Position numbers and translations under genes: made by a program | Source: Nitritalea halalkaliphila LW7 | GTDB taxonomy: Bacteria > Bacteroidota > Bacteroidia > Cytophagales > Cyclobacteriaceae | Direction: 5' to 3' | Length of the DNA stretch: 64,000 nt | Assembly (NCBI RefSeq): GCF_000265075.1 | Contig: NZ_AJYA01000002.1 | Span: 62,001-126,000, forward strand | Notes under the pieces: model-generated | What the model saw: only the letters and a program-made list of their open reading frames with translations | Database searches by the model: none | Told to the model about the DNA's origin: nothing | Shown: positions 19,794 through 28,641 of the stretch, in pieces | Numbering within the stretch: position 1 is the first letter of the stretch | How the letters are laid out: each line of letters opens with the position of its first letter

Positions 19794-20470
19794 ATGGCTA
19801 TATTAACCGTTTCTGAGCTCTCTAAGTTTTATTCCTCCGGAGAAAAGCAGCTCCGCATTCTCGATAAAGTATCCTTTTCCGTGCAGGCTGGCGATAAAGT
19901 CGCTATCGTGGGTCCCTCCGGCAGTGGCAAGACCACCTTGCTGGGGCTCTGTGCTGGCCTGGACACGGGAAGTGCAGGAAGCGTGCAGCTCTTCGGTCAG
20001 GCCCTGGAACCGCTTTCTGAAGACCAGCGCGCAGCCTTACGAAACGAGCACGTCGGTTTCATTTTCCAAAACTTCCAGCTTCTCCCCACCCTGACTGCCT
20101 TAGAAAATGTCATGGTGCCACTAGAGCTGAAAGGGCGTAAAGATGCCGCCCTCCGGGCAAAGGACTTGCTCGCGCAGGTGGGACTTCAGGATCGCCTCGG
20201 GCATTATCCGGCCATGCTTTCCGGCGGAGAACAGCAGCGGGTATCTATCGCCCGTGCCTTTGCGAATGAACCCAAACTGCTTTTTGCGGATGAACCCACA
20301 GGTAATTTGGACGCTGAAACTGGGCAGAAAGTGAGGAACTCCTGTTTAATCTAAATGCGGAAAAGGGAACTGCCCTCGTGCTGGTTACCCATGACCGTGA
20401 GCTCGCGAAACGTACCGACCAAGTGTACCTCATAAAGGGTGGCCAACTAAATGCCCTGTCTCATGCATAA
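19794..20470 (+). CDS. YbbA/LolD-like ABC transporter ATPase (one frameshift)
   Basis: The ATPase of a MacB/LolD-class exporter. Walker [11 protein letters not shown] (about residue 40), the [14 protein letters not shown] signature and Walker [13 protein letters not shown] are present. At about 20331 the frame breaks after TGQKV; the expected ending ([12 protein letters not shown], then [19 protein letters not shown] with the H-loop, stop at 20468-20470) is in the next frame, recovered by one added G. The start of the permease gene (20463) overlaps the restored end by 8 bases. Likely partner of the next gene. Confidence 0.9.
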
Positions 20471-22977
20471 GATATCCTGGATTTTAAAAATGGCCTGGCG
20501 TGATTTCCGTAAAAGTAGCGCCCGGCTGGTGCTATTCGTGGCGGCGATGGTGCTGGGCGTAGCGGCCATCGTGGCCATCTATAGTTTTGGGAAGCTGCTG
20601 CGCGCGGACATTGCCCGGCAGGGCAAAGAGCTCCTCGGCGCAGATCTCGTCCTCTCGAATAACCGCCCCCTCGACTCGCTGACATTCGCTCCCGAGCCCA
20701 TAGCCGAGGCCGCAGAGGTGAATTTCGCGAGCATGGTGGCTTTCCCGCAGACAGGGGAAAGCCGACTCACGCAGGTGCGCGCCCTCGAGGGAAACTTCCC
20801 TTTTTACGGGAAACTGGAGACCGTACCTGAAGCTGCGGAACAGACCTTTCGCGCTGGCGGCGCACGGGCTCTGGTGGAGAAAACGCTGATGGCCCAGTTC
20901 GGCGCCCAGGTCGGAGACAGCATTCAGGTGGGAAATCGGCGCTTCCGGATCGAGGGATTGCTGGAGAAGGTGCCTGGACAGACGGGCATTACGGCCACGG
21001 TGGCACCTGCAGTTTATATCCCGATGGCCTACGTCGAAGAAACGGGCTTGATTCAGTACGGCAGCCGCCTAAATTATGAGCGCTATTTTCAGTTCGAGGA
21101 AAGCGTGGATGTGGGCGCCTGGTGCGGGAAAATGATCAGGCTTGGGAGTCGGAGCGCATTCGAGCCACTACGGTGAGTGAGAGCCAAAACCGCACAGGAA
21201 GGGCCTTCGATAACTTAGCCGGATTTCTTAGTTTGGTGGCGTTTATTGCGCTGCTGCTGGGCTGCGTGGGCGTGGGAAGTGCTGTAAATGTTTTTATCAA
21301 AGAAAAGCTAGCCTCCGTGGCCGTACTGCGCTGTCTGGGCGTAAGCGCTCGTGTGGCCACGCTCATTTACCTGGTTCAGATCCTGCTGATGGGGACGGTC
21401 GGGGCTCTACTCGGTTCCACGCTGGGGACGGCGCTGCAGCTGGCTCTGCCCTACGTGCTGGGGGATTTTCTGCCCGTGGAAGTGAGCTTTGGGATTTCTT
21501 GGTCCGCGATTGGTTTAGGCATGCTAACAGGGATAGTCGTTTCCGTGCTTTTTGCGCTGCTGCCCCTGCTGAAAATTCGACGCGTTTCCCCGATGGCGAC
21601 CCTGCGCCCCGAGATGCAGGAGGCCTTCGGCCAAGACCCACTGCGTTACCTCGTGGTGCTGGCGATTTTGGCTTTTGTCTATGGCTTTAGCTACTTTCTT
21701 TTAGCTAATTTTCTGGTAGCGATCGGCTTTACTGCATTTGTCTGCGGGGCTTTTTTGCTCCTCTGGGGGCTGGCGACGCTGCTGATGAAAAGTATTCGCC
21801 GCTTTCTACCGCTGTCTCTTCCCTACACGCTACGGCAGGCACTTGCTAATTTATACCGCCCGAACAACCAGACAGTGGCCCTAATCGCTACTGTGGGCTT
21901 GGGGACAGCCATGATCAGCACCCTGATTTTCGTCCAAAGCCAACTGCTGGAAGAGGTGAAGTTCGCTGACAGAGGAGATCAACCGAATATGCTGCTCTTC
22001 GATATTCAGACACATCAGGTGGAGGCCGTTCGGGCCAAATTAGAACAGAAAGACCTGCCCATCCTGCAGCAGGTGCCGATCGTTACCATGGGCCTCGAAG
22101 CCATTAACGGGATAAGCCGGAAGCAAAACGATACCCTGCCCGAGGAAGAAAGGCGTTCGCGCTCCCTCTATAACAGAGAGTTTCGCGTCACCTATCGAGA
22201 CACCCTCATCGCTTCCGAGCGGCTTACAGCAGGCAAGCTGCGGCCTTACGCAAGTGGTAGCGACAGTATTTTCGTTTCTGTAGATGAAAGTTATGCGCGC
22301 CGAACAGGTTTGGAGCTCGGCGACCGACTGGACTTTAATGTACAGGGGAGACCGCTTCGCACCTATGTGGGTAGTTTACGCGAGGTCAAGTTCAACCAGG
22401 TGAGCACGAACTTTTTGGTGCTCTTTCCTGAAGGGGTGCTGACGAATGCCCCTAAGTTTCATGTCTTGATCACGAAAACCAAAGATGAATTCGAGGCTGC
22501 AGCGGTGCAGGCAGAGGTGTCCGCGCCTATCCGAATATTTCCATGGTGAACCTCGGCTCGATTCTGGAAACGCTCGAAGAGGTCCTGGGAAAAATCAGCT
22601 TGGTGATTCGTTTTATGGCACTTTTTAGCATCGCAACAGGGATTTTGGTGCTGATCAGTAGTCTGATTATGAGTAAGTACCAGCGGCTTTACGAGAGTAT
22701 TTTGCTCCGAACCCTTGGCGCTTCGAGTGCGCGTGTGGCGAAAATTCAGACGCTGGAGTACTTTTTCCTCGGCAGCTTAGCGGCGCTCAGTGGGGTGTTT
22801 ATTTCGGTAATCGCCAGCTATCTGCTCAGTGTACACGTGTTTCAGATCCCCTTCCGCTGGACTTTGCCAGAGGCCCTTTTCGTCTATGCTGCCATCACGG
22901 GGCTGACCGTTCTCCTCGGCTGGCTGAATGGACGCTCAGCGAAGGATACGGCTCCCATCGCCATCTTGCGCGGGTAG
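20463..22977 (+). CDS. YbbP-like ABC transporter permease (two frameshifts)
   Basis: A FtsX-type permease of about 838 residues, read through two breaks: near 21118 (one C lost in GCCTGG) and near 22525 (one base lost in GCGCC). The N-terminal [25 protein letters not shown] and one membrane helix are followed by a large extracytoplasmic domain, a helix cluster (LVAFIALLLGCVGVGSAVNVF), a middle domain and final helices ending with GRSAKDTAPIAILRG. Two FtsX domains and length fit YbbP. With the preceding ATPase and the divergent TesA-like esterase it forms a conserved trio whose substrate is unknown. Confidence 0.9.
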
Positions 22978-22996
22978 TCGTAAGGTGTAGGAAGCT

Positions 22997-23131
22997 CTTT
23001 TCGCGTGAAACAAGTGCTGCGAAAAGAAACTTATTTGTAGGTGCAGGCGTACACTATACCATTCGTAGCTCAGGGAGTGTCATGTCCGTAGATCTCATGA
23101 GACGTTCTGTCTTTTGGCCGGAGGCCAAAAG
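22997..23131. repeat. two palindromes in the gap before the alpha/beta hydrolase
   Basis: CTTTTCGC...GCGAAAAG (22997-23026, 14-base loop) and CTTTTGGCC-GGA-GGCCAAAAG (23111-23131, perfect 9-bp arms). Neither has a following T-run. The 235-base gap holds nothing else I can assign; no TAnnTTTG box is seen. Confidence 0.75.
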
Positions 23132-23212
23132 GAAAGCAATTCAAAAATAAATCGTCTTTCATGCAGGCAGCCTGCCGTAGCCGAATGTTATAAGTACCTA
23201 AACCGAACCACT

Positions 23213-24022
23213 ATGCCACAAGTTGAAGTCAATGGACACCATATTTTCTATGTCGAAGAAGGGGAGGGAGAAGAAACCCTAGTTTTCGCGCATGGGTTAC
23301 TCTGGAGCCACAAAATGTTTCGAGAGCAGTTCGCGCATTTTAAGAAGCGTTATCGGGTAATCGCGTATGACCATCCGGGCCAGGGCCAAAGTGAATTGCC
23401 TGCTGCGGGCATGGATATGGAAACCCTCACCGCTGATGCGCTTCAGTTTATCGTGAAAGTGGTCGGGAAACCGGTGCATTTTTTAGGTCTCTCTATGGGG
23501 GGATTTGTGGGCATGCGTCTGGCAGCGCGCCATCCGGAGTGGATAGCTTCTCTGGTGCTTATGGAGACCTCAGCAAATACGGAGCCAGTGGAAAACCTGC
23601 CTCAGTACAAGATGCTGAATGGAGCTGTTAAACTTTTCGGTGTTACCTCCGCGGTGGCAGGGCCCGTGATGAAGATTATGTTTGCGCAGAGTTGGTTGGA
23701 GAATCCTGCTCATGCTGAAGCGAAGGCGTTTTGGACGAAGGAGCTTAAGGCGAACAAGCGTAGCATAAGTCGATCGGTGGAGGCTGTTATTTACCGGAAG
23801 GGAGTCGCGGGGGAGTTAGGGCAGATCACCTGTCCGACTTTAGTCCTGGTGGGGGATGAGGATGTGGCGACTAAGCCAGAGAAGGCCAAATTTATTCAGA
23901 TGAATATCTCTGGGGCCAAGCTGCACATTATCCCAGGAGCTGGACACAGCTGTACCATCGAAAAACCAGAGGAGGTGAATCGCCTGCTGGAAGAGTGGTA
24001 TGCGGAGACGGTCGGGATCTAA
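23213..24022 (+). CDS. alpha/beta-fold hydrolase
   Basis: A 269-residue alpha/beta hydrolase; I chose the ATG at 23213 (MPQVEVNGHHIFYVEEGEG), the natural start of the fold, over an upstream one that would include a palindrome. The oxyanion region is FAHGLLWS, the nucleophile is S94 in GLSMGG, the acid D217 in GDEDVAT and the base H245 in GAGHSC. There is no signal peptide, so it is cytoplasmic. The substrate is unknown; it could be an esterase, lactonase or C-C hydrolase. It stands 174 bases before the MarR gene. Confidence 0.88.
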   Translation: MPQVEVNGHHIFYVEEGEGEETLVFAHGLLWSHKMFREQFAHFKKRYRVIAYDHPGQGQSELPAAGMDMETLTADALQFIVKVVGKPVHFLGLSMGGFVGMRLAARHPEWIASLVLMETSANTEPVENLPQYKMLNGAVKLFGVTSAVAGPVMKIMFAQSWLENPAHAEAKAFWTKELKANKRSISRSVEAVIYRKGVAGELGQITCPTLVLVGDEDVATKPEKAKFIQMNISGAKLHIIPGAGHSCTIEKPEEVNRLLEEWYAETVGI

Positions 24023-24163
24023 TCTATTTGCGGGTATTTCGATGTAGCTCTCATGCTGAGGCCTTTTTTTAGCCGTGGTGCCGTCGGATGCGTGGGATTT
24101 GTGCATGAGTCTGAAAAATTTTTAAGAAATTATACATTTTTTGTGAACAATTCTTTACTTTTA

Positions 24164-24177
24164 AATGTATATACATT
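24164..24177. promoter_or_regulatory. perfect 14-bp palindrome, candidate MarR operator
   Basis: AATGTATATACATT is its own reverse complement and lies 19 bases before the MarR-family start codon. Position and symmetry fit an autoregulatory site bound by a winged-helix dimer. I see no second copy in the window. Confidence 0.6.
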
Positions 24178-24196
24178 AAAGGCGTTTGTAAAAGAA

Positions 24197-24652
24197 ATGA
24201 GTATGAAATTAGAGGAGGCGATCAAGCAGAAGGCGTTTAAGGATCCGTATAACAAGACGGTGGTGAACCTCTTGTACACGAATAGCTTCGTGATCGCGTC
24301 CCAAAACGCGCTCTTTAAGCCTTTCGGGCTATCTCCAGAGCAGTATAATGTGCTGCGTATATTACGTGGGCAGAAGGGCAAGCCGATTACGGTGAGCTCC
24401 ATCCAAGACCGCATGTTAAATAAGATGTCTAATGCCAGTCGATTAGTAGAAAAGCTCAAGCAGAAGGAGCTGGTAAACCGAGAGGAATGTGCCACGGACC
24501 GCAGGCAGGTGGACATAACCATAACAGAGAAGGGCTTGGAGATTCTCAGCCAGTTAGACGTAGAAGTGGAGGAGTTTAACCGGCAGATCGTTCATCTTAC
24601 TGTGGAGGAAGCCGAGCAGTTAAATGACTTGCTGGATAAGCTTCGCGGTTAG
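24197..24652 (+). CDS. MarR-family transcriptional regulator (MhqR-like by context)
   Basis: A 151-residue MarR protein; I chose the start at 24197 (MSMKLEEAIKQKAF), because longer versions would include the palindromic operator. The winged helix runs from about residue 45 to 112 (LSPEQYNVLRIL, MLNKMSNASRLVEKLKQKELV, wing CATDRRQVDITITEKG). One cysteine, C98, stands at the base of the wing. Next to YceI, an MhqE-like dioxygenase and an MhqD-like esterase, it resembles MhqR of Firmicutes, which responds to quinones. That role is an inference from neighbours. Confidence 0.88.
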   Translation: MSMKLEEAIKQKAFKDPYNKTVVNLLYTNSFVIASQNALFKPFGLSPEQYNVLRILRGQKGKPITVSSIQDRMLNKMSNASRLVEKLKQKELVNREECATDRRQVDITITEKGLEILSQLDVEVEEFNRQIVHLTVEEAEQLNDLLDKLRG

Positions 24653-24690
24653 CACTGCATTCAGCGAAGTGCTTAAGGAAGCATGAGGTA

Positions 24691-24713
24691 AGGGGTGTGG
24701 CAGACCCCTTTTT
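24691..24713 (+). terminator. terminator after the MarR gene
   Basis: AGGGGT and ACCCCT pair around GTGGCAG and are followed by TTTTT. The stem is short (6 bp) but G+C-rich. Its presence suggests yceI is transcribed separately from the regulator. Confidence 0.75.
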
Positions 24714-24800
24714 AAGCACCTTAATCGGTGTATAGACATTAATTGCCTGGGCTGTTATATGGGGCTTTGCGCAAGCCGAGTCCTCCAGGCGTTCCCGAGT

Positions 24801-24851
24801 TCACCCGTATATGTTAGTCACCCGTGAAACATCGTCACCCGTATGCCTTCA
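24801..24851. repeat. three direct TCACCCGT repeats with 17-base period
   Basis: TCACCCGT occurs at 24801, 24818 and 24835, each followed by 9 variable bases (ATATGTTAG, GAAACATCG, ATGCCTTCA). The period is exactly 17. The repeats lie 110-160 bases before yceI, so they could be binding sites for a regulator. Too short and few for CRISPR. Confidence 0.7.
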
Positions 24852-24962
24852 ATTGGTAAATCGAGAACAGCGCTCCTTCACTGCGAGCGTTTGATTCAAA
24901 GTCTCTTTAACTCGCATTCATTTCTTACATAAACCATATCGTTCATTTAAATTAGCTAAATC

Positions 24963-25481
24963 ATGAGTGTAGCAAGCAACTGGGTAATCGACCCAACCCA
25001 TTCCGAAGTATCTTTTAAGGTAAAACATTTGGTAATTTCCACTGTAACTGGTTACTTTAGGGAGTTCGAAGGTAGTGCCGAGGCAGAAACAGAAGATTTT
25101 CAAGGCGCAAAGGTAAAATTCTCTGCTAAAATCGATTCTATTGACACGAATCAGAAAGACAGAGACGCGCACTTGAAGTCAGCTGACTTTTTTGATGCTG
25201 AAAATCATCCGAACTTGACCTTCGAAGGCCACATTCAGGGAGATGAATTAGTGGGAGAAATCAGTATTCGCGGCACGAAAAAGCCGATTACCTTAGCGGT
25301 AGATTTCGGTGGTGTCGCAGGTGATCCTTATGGCAATACAAAAGCCGGATTCGAGATTTCAGGTAAGTTGAACCGAAAGGAATTTGGACTTACTTGGAGT
25401 GCCGTAACTGAGGCAGGTAGTGTAGTAGTAAGTGATCAAGTACGCCTTTTACTGAGTGTACAGCTCGTAAAGCAGGCCTAA
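24963..25481 (+). CDS. YceI-family lipocalin-like protein
   Basis: A 172-residue YceI-domain protein. The start WVIDPTHSEVSFKVKHLVIS, the central DRDAHLKSADFFDAENHPNLTF and the TLAVDFGGVAGDPYG segment identify the family, whose fold binds polyisoprenoid or other long hydrophobic molecules. No signal peptide is visible, so this copy is cytoplasmic, unlike E. coli YceI. It stands between the MarR gene and mhqE/mhqD-like genes and may buffer hydrophobic quinones, which is inference. Confidence 0.92.
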   Translation: MSVASNWVIDPTHSEVSFKVKHLVISTVTGYFREFEGSAEAETEDFQGAKVKFSAKIDSIDTNQKDRDAHLKSADFFDAENHPNLTFEGHIQGDELVGEISIRGTKKPITLAVDFGGVAGDPYGNTKAGFEISGKLNRKEFGLTWSAVTEAGSVVVSDQVRLLLSVQLVKQA

Positions 25482-25530
25482 ACAAGCACTTTATAGTGAA
25501 TAGATAGATAAACGAAATAAAGAGGGGTCT

Positions 25531-25555
25531 GGTCATGTGGCTGACCTTTCTTTTT
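25531..25555 (+). terminator. weak hairpin with T-run after yceI
   Basis: GGTCA and TGACC around TGTGGC, followed by TTTCTTTTT. The stem is only 5 bp, so it may give partial termination before the dioxygenase gene. Confidence 0.4.
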
Positions 25556-25576
25556 ACCCTCCTAAATGACTGAAAC

Positions 25577-26527
25577 ATGCAAGCACATATTCAGGGCATC
25601 CACCATATCACAGCGATAGCAGGTGACCCACAAAAAAACATTGATTTCTACTGCGGTGTTTTAGGACTCCGCATGGTAAAAAAGACGATAAACTTCGATG
25701 CTCCCGACGTGTATCACTTTTACTTCGGTGACCGTGTAGGTACTCCGGGAACTGTTTTTACGACCTTCCCCTTTAAAGGCGCGCGAAAAGGCACTAAGGG
25801 AGTGGGTGAGGTGCAGTATACTGCTTTTTCTATTCCGAAGGGCAGCTTAGATTTCTGGAGAGCGCGTGTGAAGCGCTTTGGATTTCCTATCTCGGATACG
25901 CTGACACGCTTTGGAGAGGCTTACATTCGTTTTGAGGATCATGATGGCATGGGGATAGAGCTTATCGAAGCCAGTGAAGACGCCCGCGTCGGCTGGGGAG
26001 AGGGTCCTGTGCCGGAGGAGTATGCCATTAAAGGCTTTTATGGCGCCACGCTTACACTAAGAAGCCGAGAAGCTACAGTGAAGCTACTCACTGGATTTAT
26101 GAATTATCGCTTTATCGCTGAAGAAAATGGGCGTTACCGCTACGGAACCGCTGGACGGCCGGGGGATATCGTCGATATCGTGGAGCAGCCGGAGGGTAGG
26201 ACTGGGGTCCAAAGCGCCGGTTCTGTACATCATATCGCTTTTCGAACGGCGGATGGCAGTTCGCAGCGAGAAATTCAGGGAATCCTACACGCGAACGGTT
26301 ATTCGGTGACAGAGGTGAAAGACCGAAATTATTTCACTTCTATTTATTTCCGAGAGCCGGGAGGTGTTTTATTCGAAATAGCCACTGACACGCCTGGGTT
26401 TGCGATTGATGAGGACGAAGCCTTGTTGGGCGAGGCCTTAAAACTGCCGGGCTGGGCGGAGAAACATCGGGATAAAATCGAGGAGAGCTTACATCCTGTC
26501 ACGCTAGATTACAGCGCCTATGTCTAA
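25577..26527 (+). CDS. ring-cleaving dioxygenase, MhqE/MhqO-like (two VOC domains)
   Basis: A 316-residue protein with two vicinal-oxygen-chelate domains. The first begins IQGIHHITAIAGDPQKNIDFYCGVLGLRMVKK in pieces matching the family, with H9/H10 as likely metal ligands; the second has GSVHHIAFRTAD and GVLFEIATDTPGF. This is the pattern of MhqE/MhqO, proposed to open hydroquinone rings with Fe. The stop overlaps the next gene by 8 bases (shared with ATG at 26520), so the pair is translationally coupled. Confidence 0.9.
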   Translation: MQAHIQGIHHITAIAGDPQKNIDFYCGVLGLRMVKKTINFDAPDVYHFYFGDRVGTPGTVFTTFPFKGARKGTKGVGEVQYTAFSIPKGSLDFWRARVKRFGFPISDTLTRFGEAYIRFEDHDGMGIELIEASEDARVGWGEGPVPEEYAIKGFYGATLTLRSREATVKLLTGFMNYRFIAEENGRYRYGTAGRPGDIVDIVEQPEGRTGVQSAGSVHHIAFRTADGSSQREIQGILHANGYSVTEVKDRNYFTSIYFREPGGVLFEIATDTPGFAIDEDEALLGEALKLPGWAEKHRDKIEESLHPVTLDYSAYV

Positions 26528-27134
26528 TGTAAAGGTAGCAGGGAAGGCTTTGGGCGAAGCCCAAAGGGTGGCCATCTTACTTCACGGAAGGGGGGCGAGT
26601 GCCACAAGTATTTTAGGTCTGCGAGAGGCATTAGCGCTAGAGGATTTTGCGCTGCTGGCGCCCCAAGCACCTGGCAATACGTGGTACCCGTATAGCTTTA
26701 TGGCGCCGGATGCGTCGAATGAGCCGGCTTATAGTGCCGCTATTCGTATGCTTCAGGAGCTGGTGGAAGCCGTAATCGAACAGGGGTATAGCAGTGAACA
26801 GCTGTACTTTATCGGGTTTTCTCAGGGGGCCTGTTTGGCTTTAGAATTCACTGCACGGCATGCACGCCGCTACGGTGGTGTGGCGGCATTCACGGGAGGG
26901 CTAATCGGAGAGCAGCTTCGAGCAGACAAATATGAGGGGGACTTTTCCGGAACTCCTGTTTTTATAGGTGCCAGTCATCAGGATTTTCACGTTCCACTAA
27001 GTAGAATCGAGGAAAGTGTGCAGTTACTAACAGCAATGGGAGCTGTGGTGAAGACCATTATTGCCCCTGATACGCAGCATATTATCCGAGAGAAAGAGGT
27101 AGATTGGGTTAATACACATATCCTAAACCCCTAG
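26520..27134 (+). CDS. MhqD-like phospholipase/carboxylesterase
   Basis: A 204-residue serine hydrolase of the abhydrolase_2 group. The nucleophile is S101 in GFSQGA, the acid D155 in SHQDFHVP and the base H187 in DTQHII; LLHGRGASA forms the oxyanion region. It overlaps the dioxygenase gene by 8 bases. The same two-gene unit (mhqE-mhqD) is induced by quinones in Bacillus and Staphylococcus. A perfect CTTTGGGC-GAA-GCCCAAAG palindrome lies within its first codons (26549-26567). Confidence 0.9.
   Translation: MSNVKVAGKALGEAQRVAILLHGRGASATSILGLREALALEDFALLAPQAPGNTWYPYSFMAPDASNEPAYSAAIRMLQELVEAVIEQGYSSEQLYFIGFSQGACLALEFTARHARRYGGVAAFTGGLIGEQLRADKYEGDFSGTPVFIGASHQDFHVPLSRIEESVQLLTAMGAVVKTIIAPDTQHIIREKEVDWVNTHILNP
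26549..26567. repeat. palindrome inside mhqD-like gene
   Basis: CTTTGGGC and GCCCAAAG (8 bp perfect) around GAA, codons 10-16 of the esterase. In mRNA it could form a stable stem close to the start codon. It shares the TTTG...CAAA form of other palindromes here. Confidence 0.8.
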
Positions 27135-27249
27135 TCTCGGAGGCGTCTGAACTTCAAATCCGGATTCTTTTTTTGAGTGTAAACCCATTACCGGCTTGCG
27201 GATGGAATAAAAACAATCGATCTGCTTATAGGCCGCATACATAAACGAT

Positions 27250-27282
27250 AAACACCCAGGGCAGGATAAGCCCTGGGTGTTT
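27250..27282. terminator. perfect 12-bp stem between convergent genes
   Basis: AAACACCCAGGG pairs perfectly with CCCTGGGTGTTT around CAGGATAAG. It lies 115 bases after the esterase stop and 18 bases from the end of the minus-strand propeller gene. T-runs are short, so efficiency is uncertain, but position favours a shared terminator. Confidence 0.7.
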
Positions 27283-27300
27283 GTGTGTAGGATATGGCGT

Positions 27301-28389
27301 TTAGCTGAGTATAAATAAGAAAAATGAACTGCTAAAGTCACCTGTAAGGCTTGAAAGAAAGGCTTCGGAAGCATTTTCTGCGACTGATTCGCCATTTAGT
27401 CCAAAAACTGTTTTCCCCGGCTTCGATGCGGAGATATGGTAAAACTGCAAGTCACTTTTAAAATCGTCTTTTAAGACGGGATAGGTAGTCGCATTCGCTT
27501 CCGACATGTTCCAAAGCCCAAAGGTACCTCGCCCCTTCAGCCAAGCTCCGAATAAACACTTTCCAGGTTCTACCATAAACAGCTCTCCACTTAAATAGGC
27601 TAAAGACTTGTCGTTTAGCAGCTGCATCATGTCGAAGGGATTAGAAATTTGTTTTAAACGTTCTTCTGGCGAAGCATTGGCTCCGAAATCAATCGCGGCG
27701 TAGGGTCTCAGTCCCTCTTCGCTATCATACGCGTAAATGGTGTCATCAAAAAACCGAGCAAAAAGCAGCCCCTTTTCGTGTTTGGTGAAGGGGGCATGCG
27801 TTTGATAAACAAAGGGGTAGGTAGAAGGGTCTACTTCTAAGGCCTCATGCTGGACACTGTTGCCATCCGATGCGAAAAAGTCATGCGGGATCGCTTCATT
27901 GATCCGATTATTAAACGATACATAGCCTTTCGCATAGGGTAAGTGGTACTTAGCTTTCGCAGGGAGCTGTTCCACTTTTCCTTCTTTTAGTTCCTCATCG
28001 AACCACTGAATCGTTTGGCCCATTGCCACGACTCCTACGGTATTGCCTTTCACGACGAGCTGGGTAATGCCATCTATGGCTAACTTGGTATCTTCGTTGA
28101 AGGCAATACTATTTCGGATATTTCCCTTGAAGTCTACTTGGTAAAGACGCTGCGTATAATCCTGATCGAAGAGGTAGAAGTAGTTGTCTGCCAGTACGAT
28201 CTCCGGCATGGGGCCGATGGGAATATCGCTTTTGATTTCCAGTACTTGAAGGCTTTTGCCTAATTTAGAAAACAGGAGCGGGATATCTGCCTGCTGTAGA
28301 CGTAAAGATTTCACGGTGGCTTCCTGTTTTTCAGGGCCACCACATGCAGCAAAAACTGCCAGCATACAAGCTAAAAATAATTTTTTCAT
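27301..28389 (-). CDS. 6-bladed beta-propeller-like lipoprotein
   Basis: A 362-residue predicted lipoprotein; the start at 28389 (MKKLFLACMLAVFAAC) puts the lipobox cysteine at residue 16, followed by GGPEKQEA. The rest has the repeat style of 6-bladed propeller (BF3164/NHL-like) proteins of Bacteroidota: DNYFYLFDQDYTQRLYQVD, DFKGNIRNSI, GYVSFNNRI, DDTIYAYDSEEG. Such proteins sit on the outer membrane or periplasmic face; their ligand is unknown. It is separated from comM by a 250-base A+T-rich stretch. Confidence 0.78.
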   Translation of the reverse strand: MKKLFLACMLAVFAACGGPEKQEATVKSLRLQQADIPLLFSKLGKSLQVLEIKSDIPIGPMPEIVLADNYFYLFDQDYTQRLYQVDFKGNIRNSIAFNEDTKLAIDGITQLVVKGNTVGVVAMGQTIQWFDEELKEGKVEQLPAKAKYHLPYAKGYVSFNNRINEAIPHDFFASDGNSVQHEALEVDPSTYPFVYQTHAPFTKHEKGLLFARFFDDTIYAYDSEEGLRPYAAIDFGANASPEERLKQISNPFDMMQLLNDKSLAYLSGELFMVEPGKCLFGAWLKGRGTFGLWNMSEANATTYPVLKDDFKSDLQFYHISASKPGKTVFGLNGESVAENASEAFLSSLTGDFSSSFFLFILS

Positions 28390-28641
28390 GTGCGGTGTTC
28401 TTTGACACACCATCAAATTTCCGGCTGATGGCTTCCCGTACTTTCCTCTTGCGCAAGATAAAACATAGTCTCAATATGCGGTATTTTTATTTTTTTTTCA
28501 AAACTTAAAAATTGAAAAAAAATAACATCATTAAAATTAAATATAAATTTATCAAGTGTGTTTAGTTCTTTTATATGTATTGACCCCCTTATTTCAAGAG
28601 TGTGTTCGAGCCCTTAGGATCGTGTTACACATGCAAGGCTT

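Larger units (their letters stand above)
24653..24962. other. 310-base gap between the MarR gene and yceI
   Basis: It holds the terminator at 24691-24713 (nested in a wider GTGCTTAA/TTAAGCAC pairing, 24670-24719) and three copies of TCACCCGT at 17-base spacing (24801-24842). No open frame, tRNA-like fold or clear TAnnTTTG box was found. The yceI promoter is probably in its right half. Confidence 0.7.

Noticed and set aside
22978-23212. Possible tRNA or small RNA in the gap before the alpha/beta hydrolase
   Set aside because: Two palindromes are present, but no cloverleaf, T-loop or anticodon stem could be drawn.
24801-24851. Possible CRISPR array (TCACCCGT repeats)
   Set aside because: The repeated word is 8 bases and there are only three units; CRISPR repeats are 23 bases or longer, and no cas gene is near.
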